DNA of 55,108 nucleotides from assembly GCA_947632045.1 (NCBI GenBank), contig CANRNQ010000015.1:1-55108 (forward strand), written 5' to 3'. The notes under the pieces were generated by a model. The model saw only the letters and a program-made list of their open reading frames with translations. It was not told where the DNA came from and did no database searches. Source of the DNA: an uncultured Clostridia bacterium (lineage in GTDB: Bacteria > Bacillota > Clostridia > Oscillospirales > Acutalibacteraceae). The first letter of the stretch is position 1. Each line of letters starts with the position of its first letter. Both the position numbers and the translations under genes were made by a program. Below, piece after piece: positions 42,231 through 50,149 of this stretch.

Positions 42231-42398
42231 ATGGCATATACTATTAGTGACGATTGTATTTCTTGCGGCGCTTGCGAGGGCGAATGTCCTGTCAGCGCTA
42301 TTTCAGAGGGCGACGGCAAGTATGTTATCGACTCTGACGCTTGCATAGAGTGCGGCGCTTGTGCCGACACTTGTCCGGTGGGCGCTCCTCAGCAGTAA
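42231..42398 (+). CDS. 2[4Fe-4S] ferredoxin
   Basis: A 55-residue clostridial-type ferredoxin, too short for many gene finders. Two CxxCxxCxxxCP clusters, CISCGACEGECP at 10-21 and CIECGACADTCP at about 39-50, ligate two cubane clusters. It is a low-potential electron carrier for enzymes such as pyruvate:ferredoxin oxidoreductase or hydrogenase. AGGAGG lies 12 bases before the ATG. It is monocistronic with its own promoter and terminator, and back to back with the ctsR operon. Confidence 0.95.
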   Translation: MAYTISDDCISCGACEGECPVSAISEGDGKYVIDSDACIECGACADTCPVGAPQQ

Positions 42399-42415
42399 TT
42401 AAATACATGATCCTA

Positions 42416-42449
42416 AAAAGGACAGCCGCAAAGCTGTCCTTTTATTTTT
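42416..42449 (+). terminator. Terminator of the ferredoxin gene
   Basis: AAAAGGACAGC (42,416-42,426) pairs with GCTGTCCTTTT (42,433-42,443), followed by ATTTTT. Confidence 0.92.
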
Positions 42450-42494
42450 GGCCTGCGGCCTAATACCGCCCCTTTTTTGGGGCTTGGAGCCCCA

Positions 42495-42772
42495 TTTACC
42501 GCAGCATTACCGACTTGCGCCGGTAATGCTGCTACTTTATATTATATCTATTTGCAGGAGGAGCTTACGCTCCTCCTGCACCTCCACCCTCTCGTTCAAA
42601 GAATATTGTTTTTAATTTAGCCCTTTGCTCGTGGCTAATTTACGGGCATAAAAGCCTAATTTTAGCAGAAGCCTTTGCCTGAGAAACGGGGGGCACAGGT
42701 GGAACGTCAGTTCCCCCTGTAAATAAAAAATATATTAGCAGCCGTGCCGGTGCAAGTCGGCGCGGCTGCGGT
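42495..42772. repeat. Family R repeat copy 7 (complete)
   Basis: Left hairpin 42,501-42,532 (GCAGCATTACCG), right hairpin 42,738-42,769 (GCAGCCGTGCCG, loop GTGCAAGT). Its interior from TTATATCTATTTGCAGGAGG to TTTACGGGCATAAAA is nearly identical to copy 8 next to it. Confidence 0.9.
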
Positions 42773-42823
42773 CAGCGAGAAAATAATTTTATTTGGGGCT
42801 TATCGCCCCAAGGCGGGCGCTCG

Positions 42824-43079
42824 TTTATCGCAGCATTACCGACTTGCGCCGGTAATGCTGCTACTTTATATTATATCTATTTGCAGGAGGAGCTTGCGCT
42901 CCTCCTGCACCTCCACCCTTTCGTTCAAAGAATATTGTTTTTAATTTAGCCCTTTGCTCGTGGCTAATTTACGGGCATAAAATCCTAATTTCAGCAAAAG
43001 CCTTTGCCAGAGAAACGGGGGTACAGGGGCATCGGCAATGAGCGCCGCCTGTGGCGGATGAAGCGAATTGGCGACGCCC
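42824..43079. repeat. Family R repeat copy 8 (left end complete, right end different)
   Basis: Left hairpin 42,830-42,861, identical to copy 7. Instead of a right hairpin the unit ends in a module at 43,031-43,079 containing CGCCGCCTGTGGCGG, also found in copy 1, and abuts the sigK stop codon. Confidence 0.82.
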
Positions 43080-43775
43080 TTAAGCCCCCTCGCGCTCAAA
43101 GCGCTTTCTAAGCTTTTTAAGAGCCTTTGTTTCTATACGCGAAACGTAGGAGCGCGATATATCGAGCATTTGAGCGACTTCCCTTTGAGTAAGGGGCTTT
43201 TCGTTGTTCAAGCCGTAGCGCAAAATAATTATCCTGCGCTCACGGGGACTGAGCTCGCTGTCTATAAACTTCTTAAGCTGCACCGATTTGATTTTTACGT
43301 CAAGCTCGTCAATAATATTGTCCTCGCAGGACATTATATCCATAAGGGTCAAGGGGTTACCGTCCTTGTCGGAGTCTATGGCCTCGTTAAGAGATATATC
43401 CTGAGCCCGTTTTTTCACCGAGCGAAAATGCATGAGTATCTCATTTTCTATGCACCTTGAAGCATAGCTCGAAAGCTTGATGCTCTTGTTGGGGTCAAAG
43501 GTGTTTACGGCCTTTATAAGCCCCACTGTGCCTATGGATACCAAATCGTCCTGGTCGCTTGCGGAGGAATAGTATTTTTTTATAATGTGGGCGACAAGAC
43601 GGAGGTTGTGCTCGACAAGCTTATTTTTCGCCTCCTTGTCGCCGCGGCGCATTTTCTCAAGACATTCGGCCTCCTCCTTTGCGTTTAAGGGGCGGGGAAA
43701 AGCGCCGGAACCGCTCACATGAAGAATGAAAAAAAGGAAAAAGCTGCTTAGCCCTTCAAAGATATTAAAAAGCAT
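43080..43775 (-). CDS. sigK: RNA polymerase sigma factor SigK (late mother cell)
   Basis: A 231-residue sigma-70 factor for late mother-cell genes (coat, cortex). A hydrophobic N-terminal pro-region (SSFFLFFILHV near 10-20) precedes GAFPRPLNAKEEAECLEKM, the usual sigma-K context. Region 2 (EHNLRLVAHIIKKY and LVSIGTVGLIKAVNTF) and region 4 (REVAQMLDISRSYVSRIE) are intact. The gene is not interrupted by a skin-type element. ATG at 43,775 has GGAGGG six bases upstream; the frame extends 14 codons further without a ribosome site. Sigma-E is the alternative, but the FPRPL segment and pro-region favour sigma-K. Confidence 0.88.
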   Translation of the reverse strand: MLFNIFEGLSSFFLFFILHVSGSGAFPRPLNAKEEAECLEKMRRGDKEAKNKLVEHNLRLVAHIIKKYYSSASDQDDLVSIGTVGLIKAVNTFDPNKSIKLSSYASRCIENEILMHFRSVKKRAQDISLNEAIDSDKDGNPLTLMDIMSCEDNIIDELDVKIKSVQLKKFIDSELSPRERRIIILRYGLNNEKPLTQREVAQMLDISRSYVSRIETKALKKLRKRFEREGA

Positions 43776-43934
43776 AACGACCCTCCGGAAAAGATTTATA
43801 TATTCAGCCTGCCGCAAAAAAATCTTGACGGCAAGCCGATATTAAGCATAAACGATATTAATACATATTCCGGCGGGCGATATTAATGCAAGTACAATTT
43901 TTGAATTTGTATTTATTCTTTAAGCGAAGTGAAT

Positions 43935-43962
43935 AAAAAACCGCACGCTTATCTTCAAGCGG
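43935..43962 (-). terminator. Minus-strand terminator-like hairpin
   Basis: CGCTT/AAGCG with outer CCGC/GCGG-type pairing, followed on the minus strand by six Ts (43,940-43,935). Confidence 0.45.
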
Positions 43963-44034
43963 CAAGGCCGAGCCGACTGTTTTAATAAAGTCTGCCGACG
44001 GCTTTGCAGGGTCGCGGAAAATAATATAATTTTG

Positions 44035-44058
44035 GCGGGTAAACGATACCCGCTTTTT
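44035..44058 (+). terminator. Plus-strand terminator-like hairpin
   Basis: GCGGGTA (44,035-44,041) pairs with TACCCGC (44,047-44,053) and five Ts follow. It sits about 90 bases before the next gene with no obvious plus-strand gene behind it, so attenuation or a short RNA is possible. Confidence 0.5.
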
Positions 44059-44148
44059 CAACGCTATTATTCTGTTGAATTATGTCGTATGTTATATTAT
44101 AATAATAAAAGCTTAAAATCTAATTAAATCAAACGAGGTGAAGAACAA

Positions 44149-45282
44149 ATGCCCTTTTGTAAAAAATGCGGCAACCGGCTTGAGCCGGGTCAGAAATTTT
44201 GCAACAAATGCGGTACTCAGGCCTTCGAGTACAATAATACTCAAAGCTCAGTCGGAGCTTCGGGTGCAAATTACGGCGCGACTATAAAATGTCGGACGTG
44301 CGGAGCCGAGATAAAGGCAGGACAGAGATTTTGCAGCAAATGCGGCGCGGCAGTCGAGGCTCCGCAGCAACCTGTCAGACAAACCGCTCAGCGACCCGCA
44401 GTCAACTACGCTGCGGCATACGTACCCAACGCCGCCATGGGCGGCGCTGTAAAAAAGCCGAACCGGACAACGCTTTATATTATACTCGCGTCAGCGTCGG
44501 TTTTGCTGGTGGTACTGATAGTTTTAGGCATAATTTTTCTGCCGGGGCTGCTTCGGCCAAGTGACGGAGAAGCCTCCGCGCAGGTTCTTGCCTCCGCCCC
44601 GACGGAGGCCGTACAGAGTCTTACACAGCCGCCCGCAGGCGACGCAAGCGAGCCCGCCGCACAAGCTCAAACTCAGCCTCCGACCACAGAGCCGACAGCG
44701 GCTGTAAATCCGAATTATTACGACCAGAAGGTCGAGGTGGTATCGGACGGCTCCTCGGCGACCCTCACTCTTTATGAGTGGCAAAACGGCGGCTGGACAA
44801 GCCTTATGCAAAGCTATGCGACCGTCGGCAAAAACGGGGTGGGCTACAACTACGGCGAGGGAAAAAGCATTACTCCGAAGGGCACCTTTAACCTCGGCTT
44901 CTGCTATGGGCTGAGCGCTCCGAACACCGGACTAAGGTTCAAGCAGCTTCAAAGCAACGATATTTTCGTTTCCGACTCAAATTCAAAATATTACAACTGC
45001 CTTATACCGTCAAGCCTTTATTCCGGCTCCGGCTCAATAGAGCACACATACAATCAGTTTGCAAATCAAGGCGCCTACAACTACAATATCTTTATCGAGC
45101 ACAACGGCGACGGCGAAAGCGCAAACAGCGCGACCCCCGGCTTGGGATCGGTTATAACGATATGCGGATACACCGGAGCGTTGAAGCCGACCCTCGGCTG
45201 CATCGACATAAGCTCGTCTGATATGATAAAGCTTTTGTCGTATCTCGATCAAAGCAAAAATCCCGTGATAATAATTTCTTAA
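44149..45282 (+). CDS. Zinc-ribbon membrane protein with L,D-transpeptidase-like domain
   Basis: A 377-residue protein: two zinc ribbons (FCKKCGNRL...FCNKCGTQ at 3-25 and CRTCGAEI...FCSKCGAAV at about 48-67), a membrane helix at about 107-130, a Gln/Pro/Thr-rich linker and a C-terminal YkuD-like domain from about residue 190. KSITPKGTFNLG and LGCIDISSSDM match family positions, the latter placing the nucleophile Cys. The expected catalytic His before it is not seen: the aligned position is in ITICGY, where the downstream paralogue has FFHVGY. It could be inactive or use other chemistry. GAGGTG precedes the ATG. It is co-transcribed with the next gene, 10 bases on. Confidence 0.78.
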   Translation: MPFCKKCGNRLEPGQKFCNKCGTQAFEYNNTQSSVGASGANYGATIKCRTCGAEIKAGQRFCSKCGAAVEAPQQPVRQTAQRPAVNYAAAYVPNAAMGGAVKKPNRTTLYIILASASVLLVVLIVLGIIFLPGLLRPSDGEASAQVLASAPTEAVQSLTQPPAGDASEPAAQAQTQPPTTEPTAAVNPNYYDQKVEVVSDGSSATLTLYEWQNGGWTSLMQSYATVGKNGVGYNYGEGKSITPKGTFNLGFCYGLSAPNTGLRFKQLQSNDIFVSDSNSKYYNCLIPSSLYSGSGSIEHTYNQFANQGAYNYNIFIEHNGDGESANSATPGLGSVITICGYTGALKPTLGCIDISSSDMIKLLSYLDQSKNPVIIIS

Positions 45283-45292
45283 GGGTGGTTTC

Positions 45293-46207
45293 ATGGAAAA
45301 CAAAAGGGAACGCAAAAAAATTATAATAATGTCGGTCGTTGTCGCCGCATTATTTATAATAGCGGTAGTTTTGCTTATACTTTGTTTTACGGTGCAAAAG
45401 GACGAAAAATCGGTGCAGGCGGTAAACTCCGTGACCGAAGCGAGCCTCTCCTCTGAAAACGCCTCGACCGAGCCTAAGCCGACCGAAGCTGCGGCAACCG
45501 AAGCTACGCCGACCGAGCCTAAGTCGACCGAAGCCGCAGAGTCGATAGCCGAATCAAGCGAGGAAAGCTCAGCTCAGGAGCAGTCCGGCTCGGACTCGCA
45601 GACGAGCGCGCCCGAGGCTATGATACAAGCTCTTGCCATCGCCGGATATGGAGTAAACGACCTTTCGGCAGGACAGCTTATAGTCGTAAATTCAAGCGGG
45701 AGCAACGCCGTGGTTTCCATGTATGAAAAGCAAAGCGACGGCAAATGGCTCGACTGCAATCTGACAAGCTTTGGCTTTGTCGGCTCCAACGGAGTGGATA
45801 CCAAGTCGGTCGAGGGCGACAGAAAAACTCCGTTCGGGTTGTTTCCGATAGGCGATATGTTTTATATTGACTCTCCCCCATCGACCGGACTCGGCTCCTT
45901 TCCTGTCACCGAGGACACATATTGGGTCGACGACCCCTCCTCCGCTTATTACAACATGAGGGTGGAGGGAACAGCCAACATGGACTGGAACAGCGCCGAG
46001 CATATGATAGATTATTACTCAAGCTATAAATACGGCTTTGTGATAGACTACAACACAAACCCGATAGTTCCCGGCAAGGGCTCGGCGATATTTTTCCATG
46101 TCGGTTACGCTCCGACCGCCGGCTGCGTAGCCGTTTCGGAGGGTGACGTGCTATCGTATCTTGCGGCTCTTGACGGCAGCCGCAGCCCTTATATTTTGAT
46201 AGTATAA
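45293..46207 (+). CDS. Membrane-anchored L,D-transpeptidase-like protein
   Basis: A 304-residue protein with a short basic N terminus, membrane helix at about 12-36, a TEA/TEP-rich linker to about 105 and an extracellular YkuD-like domain. DRKTPFGLFPIG near residue 180 and IFFHVGYAPTAGCVAVSEGD near 265-284 carry the conserved His and nucleophile Cys. Family members make 3-3 peptidoglycan crosslinks or attach proteins; which applies is unknown. AAGGGTGG precedes the ATG. It pairs with the zinc-ribbon paralogue upstream. Confidence 0.8.
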   Translation: MENKRERKKIIIMSVVVAALFIIAVVLLILCFTVQKDEKSVQAVNSVTEASLSSENASTEPKPTEAAATEATPTEPKSTEAAESIAESSEESSAQEQSGSDSQTSAPEAMIQALAIAGYGVNDLSAGQLIVVNSSGSNAVVSMYEKQSDGKWLDCNLTSFGFVGSNGVDTKSVEGDRKTPFGLFPIGDMFYIDSPPSTGLGSFPVTEDTYWVDDPSSAYYNMRVEGTANMDWNSAEHMIDYYSSYKYGFVIDYNTNPIVPGKGSAIFFHVGYAPTAGCVAVSEGDVLSYLAALDGSRSPYILIV

Positions 46208-46228
46208 TATTTATTAAACGCTCTCGCC

Positions 46229-46446
46229 TACCGCAGCTTTACCGACTCGTGCCGGTAAGGCTGCTGCTTTTTTATCTTTTTATTTACAAGAGGCTTTGCC
46301 GCTTGCAATCCATTTTTCGCTCCGAGAATATTATTTTAGTTTCTCTTTTTTGCAAAAAGCAATGACCTGTGAAGGGCGCAAATGAGCGAATTGCAAATAA
46401 AAAAATATTAAGCAGCCTCACCGACTTGCGCCGACGAGGCTGCTTA
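46229..46446. repeat. Family R short copy 9 between convergent genes
   Basis: Left hairpin 46,233-46,264 (loop ACTCGTGC), right hairpin 46,412-46,443, whose loop is ACTTGCGC rather than the usual complement. The interior is shortened; AATGAGCGAATTG at 46,381 matches the flanks of the copy 1/8 module with its centre removed. It may act as a terminator for both neighbours. Confidence 0.78.
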
Positions 46447-46472
46447 AAGAGCATAGCTTCAAAGCATAAGCA

Positions 46473-47543
46473 TTATTTTACTTCCTGTATCCAGCCGAAC
46501 TTGTCCTCGACCTTGCCCCACTGTATCCCTGTGAGCTCGTTATAAAGTCTTTGTGAAATCGGGCCTATCTCCCCGTTATTAAATTCCATAACCTTGTCGC
46601 CCCACTTAAGCTCTCCTATCGGCGATATAACGGCGGCAGTACCTGTGCCGAAGGCCTCTTTAAGCTGTCCGTTGTCATAGGCCTGAGCTACCTCGTCGAT
46701 TGAGAGTCTTCTCTCAGACACCTTATAGCCCCACGACTGCAACAGCTCTATCGACGACATTCTTGTTATTCCCGAAAGAATGGAGCCCTGAAGAGCCGGA
46801 GTTACGATTTCGTCGCCGATAACGAAAAATACGTTCATCGTGCCGACCTCTTCGATATATTTTCTCTCGACTCCGTCGAGCCACAGCACCTGAGTGTAGC
46901 CGAGCTTTTCGCTCTCGTCCTGAGCCTTGAGCGAAGCCGCATAGTTTCCCGCTGTTTTTGTAAAGCCCATTCCGCCCTTTACAGCGCGAACATAATTTTT
47001 CTCAACATAGATTTTTACCGGATCCAAGCCCTCGGGATAATACGCTCCCGACGGCGAGCAGATGACCATATACGTCAGGTGATTTGCCGGATGTACTCCG
47101 ATAAACGGATCGGTCGCGAATATGAACGGGCGAAGATAAAGCGAAGCGCCCTCGGTGTGCGGCACCCAATCCTTTTCTATATCAACAAGCTTCTTTATTG
47201 CCTCAACGCAAAACTCCTCGTCAATAGGCGGAATACAAAGTCTTTCGTTTGAAACATTGAGCCTTGCCATATTTTTTTCGGGTCTGAAAAGAACTATCTT
47301 ATCCTCGGCGGTCCTATAAGCCTTCATGCCCTCGAATACCTCTTGACCGTAATGCAGGCACATTGCCGACGGCATAAGCTCTATCGGGCCGTAGGGTACT
47401 ATTCTCGGGTCGTGCCAGCCTTGACCTTCGTCATAGTTCATCACAAACATATGATCCGAAAATATTTTGCCAAAGCCGAGCTTGCTTTCGTCAGCAGGCT
47501 TTTCCTTTGGCGTTTTGGTGAGTTCTATTTTGATTTCCTGCAT
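46473..47543 (-). CDS. ilvE: Branched-chain amino acid aminotransferase
   Basis: A 356-residue PLP enzyme (fold type IV) interconverting leucine, isoleucine and valine with their 2-oxo acids. FVMNYDEGQGWHDPRIVPY near 33-51, VFEGMKAYRT near 70, the PLP lysine in GFTKTAGNYAASLKAQ near 195, and EVGTMNVFFV near 232 are family features. The frame runs 52 codons upstream into a family R hairpin, but ATG at 47,543 with GAGGGC is the true start. It is monocistronic and bracketed by R units. Confidence 0.94.
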   Translation of the reverse strand: MQEIKIELTKTPKEKPADESKLGFGKIFSDHMFVMNYDEGQGWHDPRIVPYGPIELMPSAMCLHYGQEVFEGMKAYRTAEDKIVLFRPEKNMARLNVSNERLCIPPIDEEFCVEAIKKLVDIEKDWVPHTEGASLYLRPFIFATDPFIGVHPANHLTYMVICSPSGAYYPEGLDPVKIYVEKNYVRAVKGGMGFTKTAGNYAASLKAQDESEKLGYTQVLWLDGVERKYIEEVGTMNVFFVIGDEIVTPALQGSILSGITRMSSIELLQSWGYKVSERRLSIDEVAQAYDNGQLKEAFGTGTAAVISPIGELKWGDKVMEFNNGEIGPISQRLYNELTGIQWGKVEDKFGWIQEVK

Positions 47544-47666
47544 AATAATTGCCCTCTCTCTTAAAATATCAGATATATTGTACCACAGCGCTTTACAATA
47601 TGCAAGGGCGGCCTTGAAAAATTTCATCATATGGGCGGCAAACCCTAAAAATAAAATTATTTTCTC

Positions 47667-47941
47667 GTCGACCGCAGCCGCGCCGACTTGCACCGGCACG
47701 ACTGCTAATATATATTTTTTCTATTTACAGGGGGAACTGGCGTTCCCTCTGCACCACCGCCTCTCGCGCAAAGGCTTTTGCTAAAATTAGGCTTTTGTGC
47801 CCGTAGATTAATTTCGTCGCAGAGAGTGTGGATAAAACAATATTCTTTGAGCAAAAAAGGGTTGCAAGGGGCAGCGCCCTTTGCAAATAGATATAATAAA
47901 AAGTAGCAGCATTACCGGTGCAAGTCGGTAAAGCTGCGGTA
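47667..47941. repeat. Family R repeat copy 10 (complete)
   Basis: Left hairpin 47,674-47,705 (GCAGCCGCGCCG, loop ACTTGCAC), right hairpin 47,906-47,937 (GCAGCATTACCG, loop GTGCAAGT) preceded by GTAG. The loop changes are complementary between ends. It lies between prfC and ilvE. Confidence 0.88.
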
Positions 47942-48030
47942 AACAAGAGCGCCCTTATGGGGGCGCAAGCCCCAAAAAATAAAATTAAAATAAATTATAG
48001 GCGGTATTAGGCCGCAGGCCAAAAACAGAT

Positions 48031-49614
48031 TTAGCTGCTAAATTCCTCAAGTATTAGACCTTCATTGTGCTCAAGAGCCCAGCTTATGCTCCATTCGCTC
48101 GTAAAAAGCAAAAGCGGCCTGCCCTTTAGATCCTCTATGCGCTTTGTGTCCGAAGCGAGATCGAGAGCCTTTATGTCTATATCGTCGTTGCCTATCCACC
48201 TGATATACTGATACGGCAGAGGATTCATAACGATCTCGACGTTGTACTCGTTTTTAAGCCGGTATTCGAGAACCTCGAATTGCAAAGTGCCAACAACTCC
48301 GACTATTACCTCCTCCATGCCGCTTTCGGGCTCGCGGAAAATTTGTATGGTGCCCTCCTGTGCGATCTGGTTTACGCCCTTGACAAACTGCTTTCTCTTC
48401 ATGGTGTCCTTTTGCAAAACAAGGGCGAAGTGTTCGGGAGCGAAGGTGGGTATGCCCTTAAAGCAAAATTTATCATTCGCCATACATATGGTGTCGCCGA
48501 TGGAAAAAATGCCGGGATCAAAAACGCCTATGATATCTCCGGCGTAGGCCTCGTAGATGACCTCTCTCTCCTGAGCCATTATTTGCTGCGGCTGCGAAAG
48601 CCTTAGCTTTCTGTCGCCCTGAACGTGGTACACCTCCATGTTCTTTTCAAATCTGCCGGAGCAGATGCGCATAAAGGCTATCCTGTCGCGGTGAGCCTTG
48701 TTCATATTTGCCTGTATCTTGAATACGAAAGCGGAGAAGCCATCGCTATAAGGCGACGCCTCGCCCGTGAGAGTTTCTCTGGGCAGAGGAGGAGTTGTAA
48801 GGCTGAGAAACTCCTCCAAAAACGGCTCTACTCCGAAGTTTGTCAGAGCTGAACCGAAGAATACAGGAGTAAGCCTGCCTCCGCGCACAAGCTCGCTGTT
48901 AAAGTCGTCGCCGGCGACGTCAAGAAGCTCTATGTCCTCGCTCAGTCTTGAGAAAAGGTCGTCGCCGATACTGCTTTTAAGCTCCTCGGAGCTTAGCGGA
49001 ATACTCCTCGACTCGACCTCGCGCTGTCCGTTGTTCGCGGTAAAGGTGAGGACAGACCCGCTCTTTCTGTCGTACACTCCCTTAAATTCCTTGCCCGAGC
49101 CTATCGGCCAGTTCATGGGATAGGTGCTTATACCGAGGACGTTTTCAATATCCTCAAGCAGCTCAAAGGGGCTTTTTGCATCTCTGTCCATTTTATTTAT
49201 AAATGTTATAATCGGTATGCTCCTTAAAAGGCAAACCTTAAAAAGCTTTATCGTCTGAGCCTCTACGCCCTTTGAAGCGTCGATAACCATAACGGCGCTG
49301 TCGGCCGCCATCAGGGTTCTGTAGGTGTCCTCGGAGAAATCCTGGTGCCCGGGAGTGTCAAGTATGTTGATGCAGTAGCCGTTGTATTTAAACTGGAGCA
49401 CGGACGAGGTCACAGAAATACCCCTTTGCTTTTCTATCTCCATCCAGTCGGAAACAGCGTGCTTGGCTGTTTTTTTGCCCTTGACAGAGCCCGCAAGATT
49501 TATAGCTCCGCCGTAGAGAAGAAGCTTTTCGGTCAAGGTCGTTTTACCTGCGTCAGGGTGAGAGATTATCGCAAAGGTACGCCTTTTTTCAATTTCTTTT
49601 TTAATGTCAGCCAA
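48031..49614 (-). CDS. prfC: Peptide chain release factor 3
   Basis: A 527-residue translational GTPase recycling RF1/RF2. G1 is SHPDAGKTTLTEKLLLYGGAI near 19, G3 DTPGHQDFSEDTYRTL near 88, G4 NKMDRDA near 142. DWMEIEKQRGISVTSSVLQF near 57 is the RF3-type switch region, which differs from EF-G. Full length, with AGCGGAG-free but ATG-started leader; the upstream gap holds a candidate small RNA on the other strand. In Clostridia this can be annotated bipD-like or prfC; the C-terminal domain supports prfC. Confidence 0.93.
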   Translation of the reverse strand: MADIKKEIEKRRTFAIISHPDAGKTTLTEKLLLYGGAINLAGSVKGKKTAKHAVSDWMEIEKQRGISVTSSVLQFKYNGYCINILDTPGHQDFSEDTYRTLMAADSAVMVIDASKGVEAQTIKLFKVCLLRSIPIITFINKMDRDAKSPFELLEDIENVLGISTYPMNWPIGSGKEFKGVYDRKSGSVLTFTANNGQREVESRSIPLSSEELKSSIGDDLFSRLSEDIELLDVAGDDFNSELVRGGRLTPVFFGSALTNFGVEPFLEEFLSLTTPPLPRETLTGEASPYSDGFSAFVFKIQANMNKAHRDRIAFMRICSGRFEKNMEVYHVQGDRKLRLSQPQQIMAQEREVIYEAYAGDIIGVFDPGIFSIGDTICMANDKFCFKGIPTFAPEHFALVLQKDTMKRKQFVKGVNQIAQEGTIQIFREPESGMEEVIVGVVGTLQFEVLEYRLKNEYNVEIVMNPLPYQYIRWIGNDDIDIKALDLASDTKRIEDLKGRPLLLFTSEWSISWALEHNEGLILEEFSS

Positions 49615-49869
49615 GAATCACTACCCCCAAAATCAATTTTAGTCATTCCCATATATAATATAGTTTTTGCCTGTGTTTGTCAAATTTAAAGCTTATATTT
49701 TTTAAGGGCAAGGGGCGCTTTTTCGCCGCAAAAAGCATCGCCTTGACAGGGCTTTTACAGAGCTTGAGGTTTGACCTTTTTTTAATTAAAATAAAAATCA
49801 AAACAAATAAAATAATATGCGGAAATTTAAAAAAAATTAAAAAAATAAAATATTTTTTGTAAAAAGGGG

Positions 49870-49898
49870 TTGACAAGCTCAGGAGGGTATAATATAAT
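49870..49898 (+). promoter_or_regulatory. Perfect consensus sigma-A promoter with no gene behind it
   Basis: TTGACA (49,870-49,875), exactly 17 bases, TATAAT (49,893-49,898), with a very A/T-rich upstream region. The only downstream element is a strong terminator about 50 bases beyond the predicted start. Confidence 0.8.
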
Positions 49899-49904
49899 AA
49901 GAAC

Positions 49905-49992
49905 GTAATAAATAAGCTTTTTCCTTTTTTCATATACCTTCCAACTAACGCAAGGGCAGAAACCTATGGTTTCTGCCCTTGCGTTTTATATT
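49905..49992 (+). ncRNA. Candidate small RNA (~85 nt)
   Basis: A transcript starting near 49,905 would end at a perfect 16-bp terminator (CGCAAGGGCAGAAACC at 49,949-49,964 with 49,968-49,983, loop TAT) followed by a T-rich tract. No start codon with a ribosome site lies between. A promoter plus terminator with no reading frame is the usual mark of a small RNA. Family unknown. Confidence 0.5.
49949..49992 (+). terminator. Strong intrinsic terminator
   Basis: Perfect 16-bp stem, three-base loop TAT, then TTTTATATTTTTC. It ends the candidate small RNA and could also stop minus-strand transcripts from uppP. Confidence 0.9.
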
Positions 49993-49999
49993 TTTCTTT

Positions 50000-50130
50000 T
50001 TGGCCTGCGCTCTTATTCCGCCCTCGTTGACCTCTCCCATGCCTTTTGCTCAAAGGTTTTTTAAAGTTAAGCCTTTGCGTTCTTGAAGGTAGCTTTAAAG
50101 GGGAAGCCGACGCTCCCCCTTTTAATAATC
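50000..50130. repeat. Degraded family R interior
   Basis: GGCCTGCG, TTTTGCTCAAAGG and GGGGAAGCCGACGCTCCCCC resemble interior blocks of R units, but both terminal hairpins are missing. Confidence 0.4.
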
Positions 50131-50149
50131 GCTAATATAAATTACTGTC

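Larger units (their letters stand above)
43776..44148. other. Divergent gap between sigK and L,D-transpeptidase-like gene
   Basis: About 370 bases. GATATTAA occurs three times (43,838, 43,854, 43,879) near sigK. Two terminator-like hairpins point in opposite directions further right. No gene is supportable; a 67-codon minus frame at 43,858-44,061 lacks a ribosome site and begins within a hairpin. Confidence 0.5.

Noticed and set aside
43900..44060. Riboswitch upstream of the L,D-transpeptidase-like genes
   Set aside because: I compared it with the consensus cores I know for c-di-GMP, c-di-AMP, ZTP, fluoride and purine riboswitches and found no match; only plain hairpins remain.
43858..44061. 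67-codon minus frame between sigK and the L,D-transpeptidase-like gene
   Set aside because: Starts with TTG inside a terminator hairpin, lacks a ribosome site and crosses a second hairpin.
47544..47699. N-terminal extension of IlvE beginning MPVQVGAAAV
   Set aside because: The residues are a translated family R hairpin; the family start is the ATG at 47,543.
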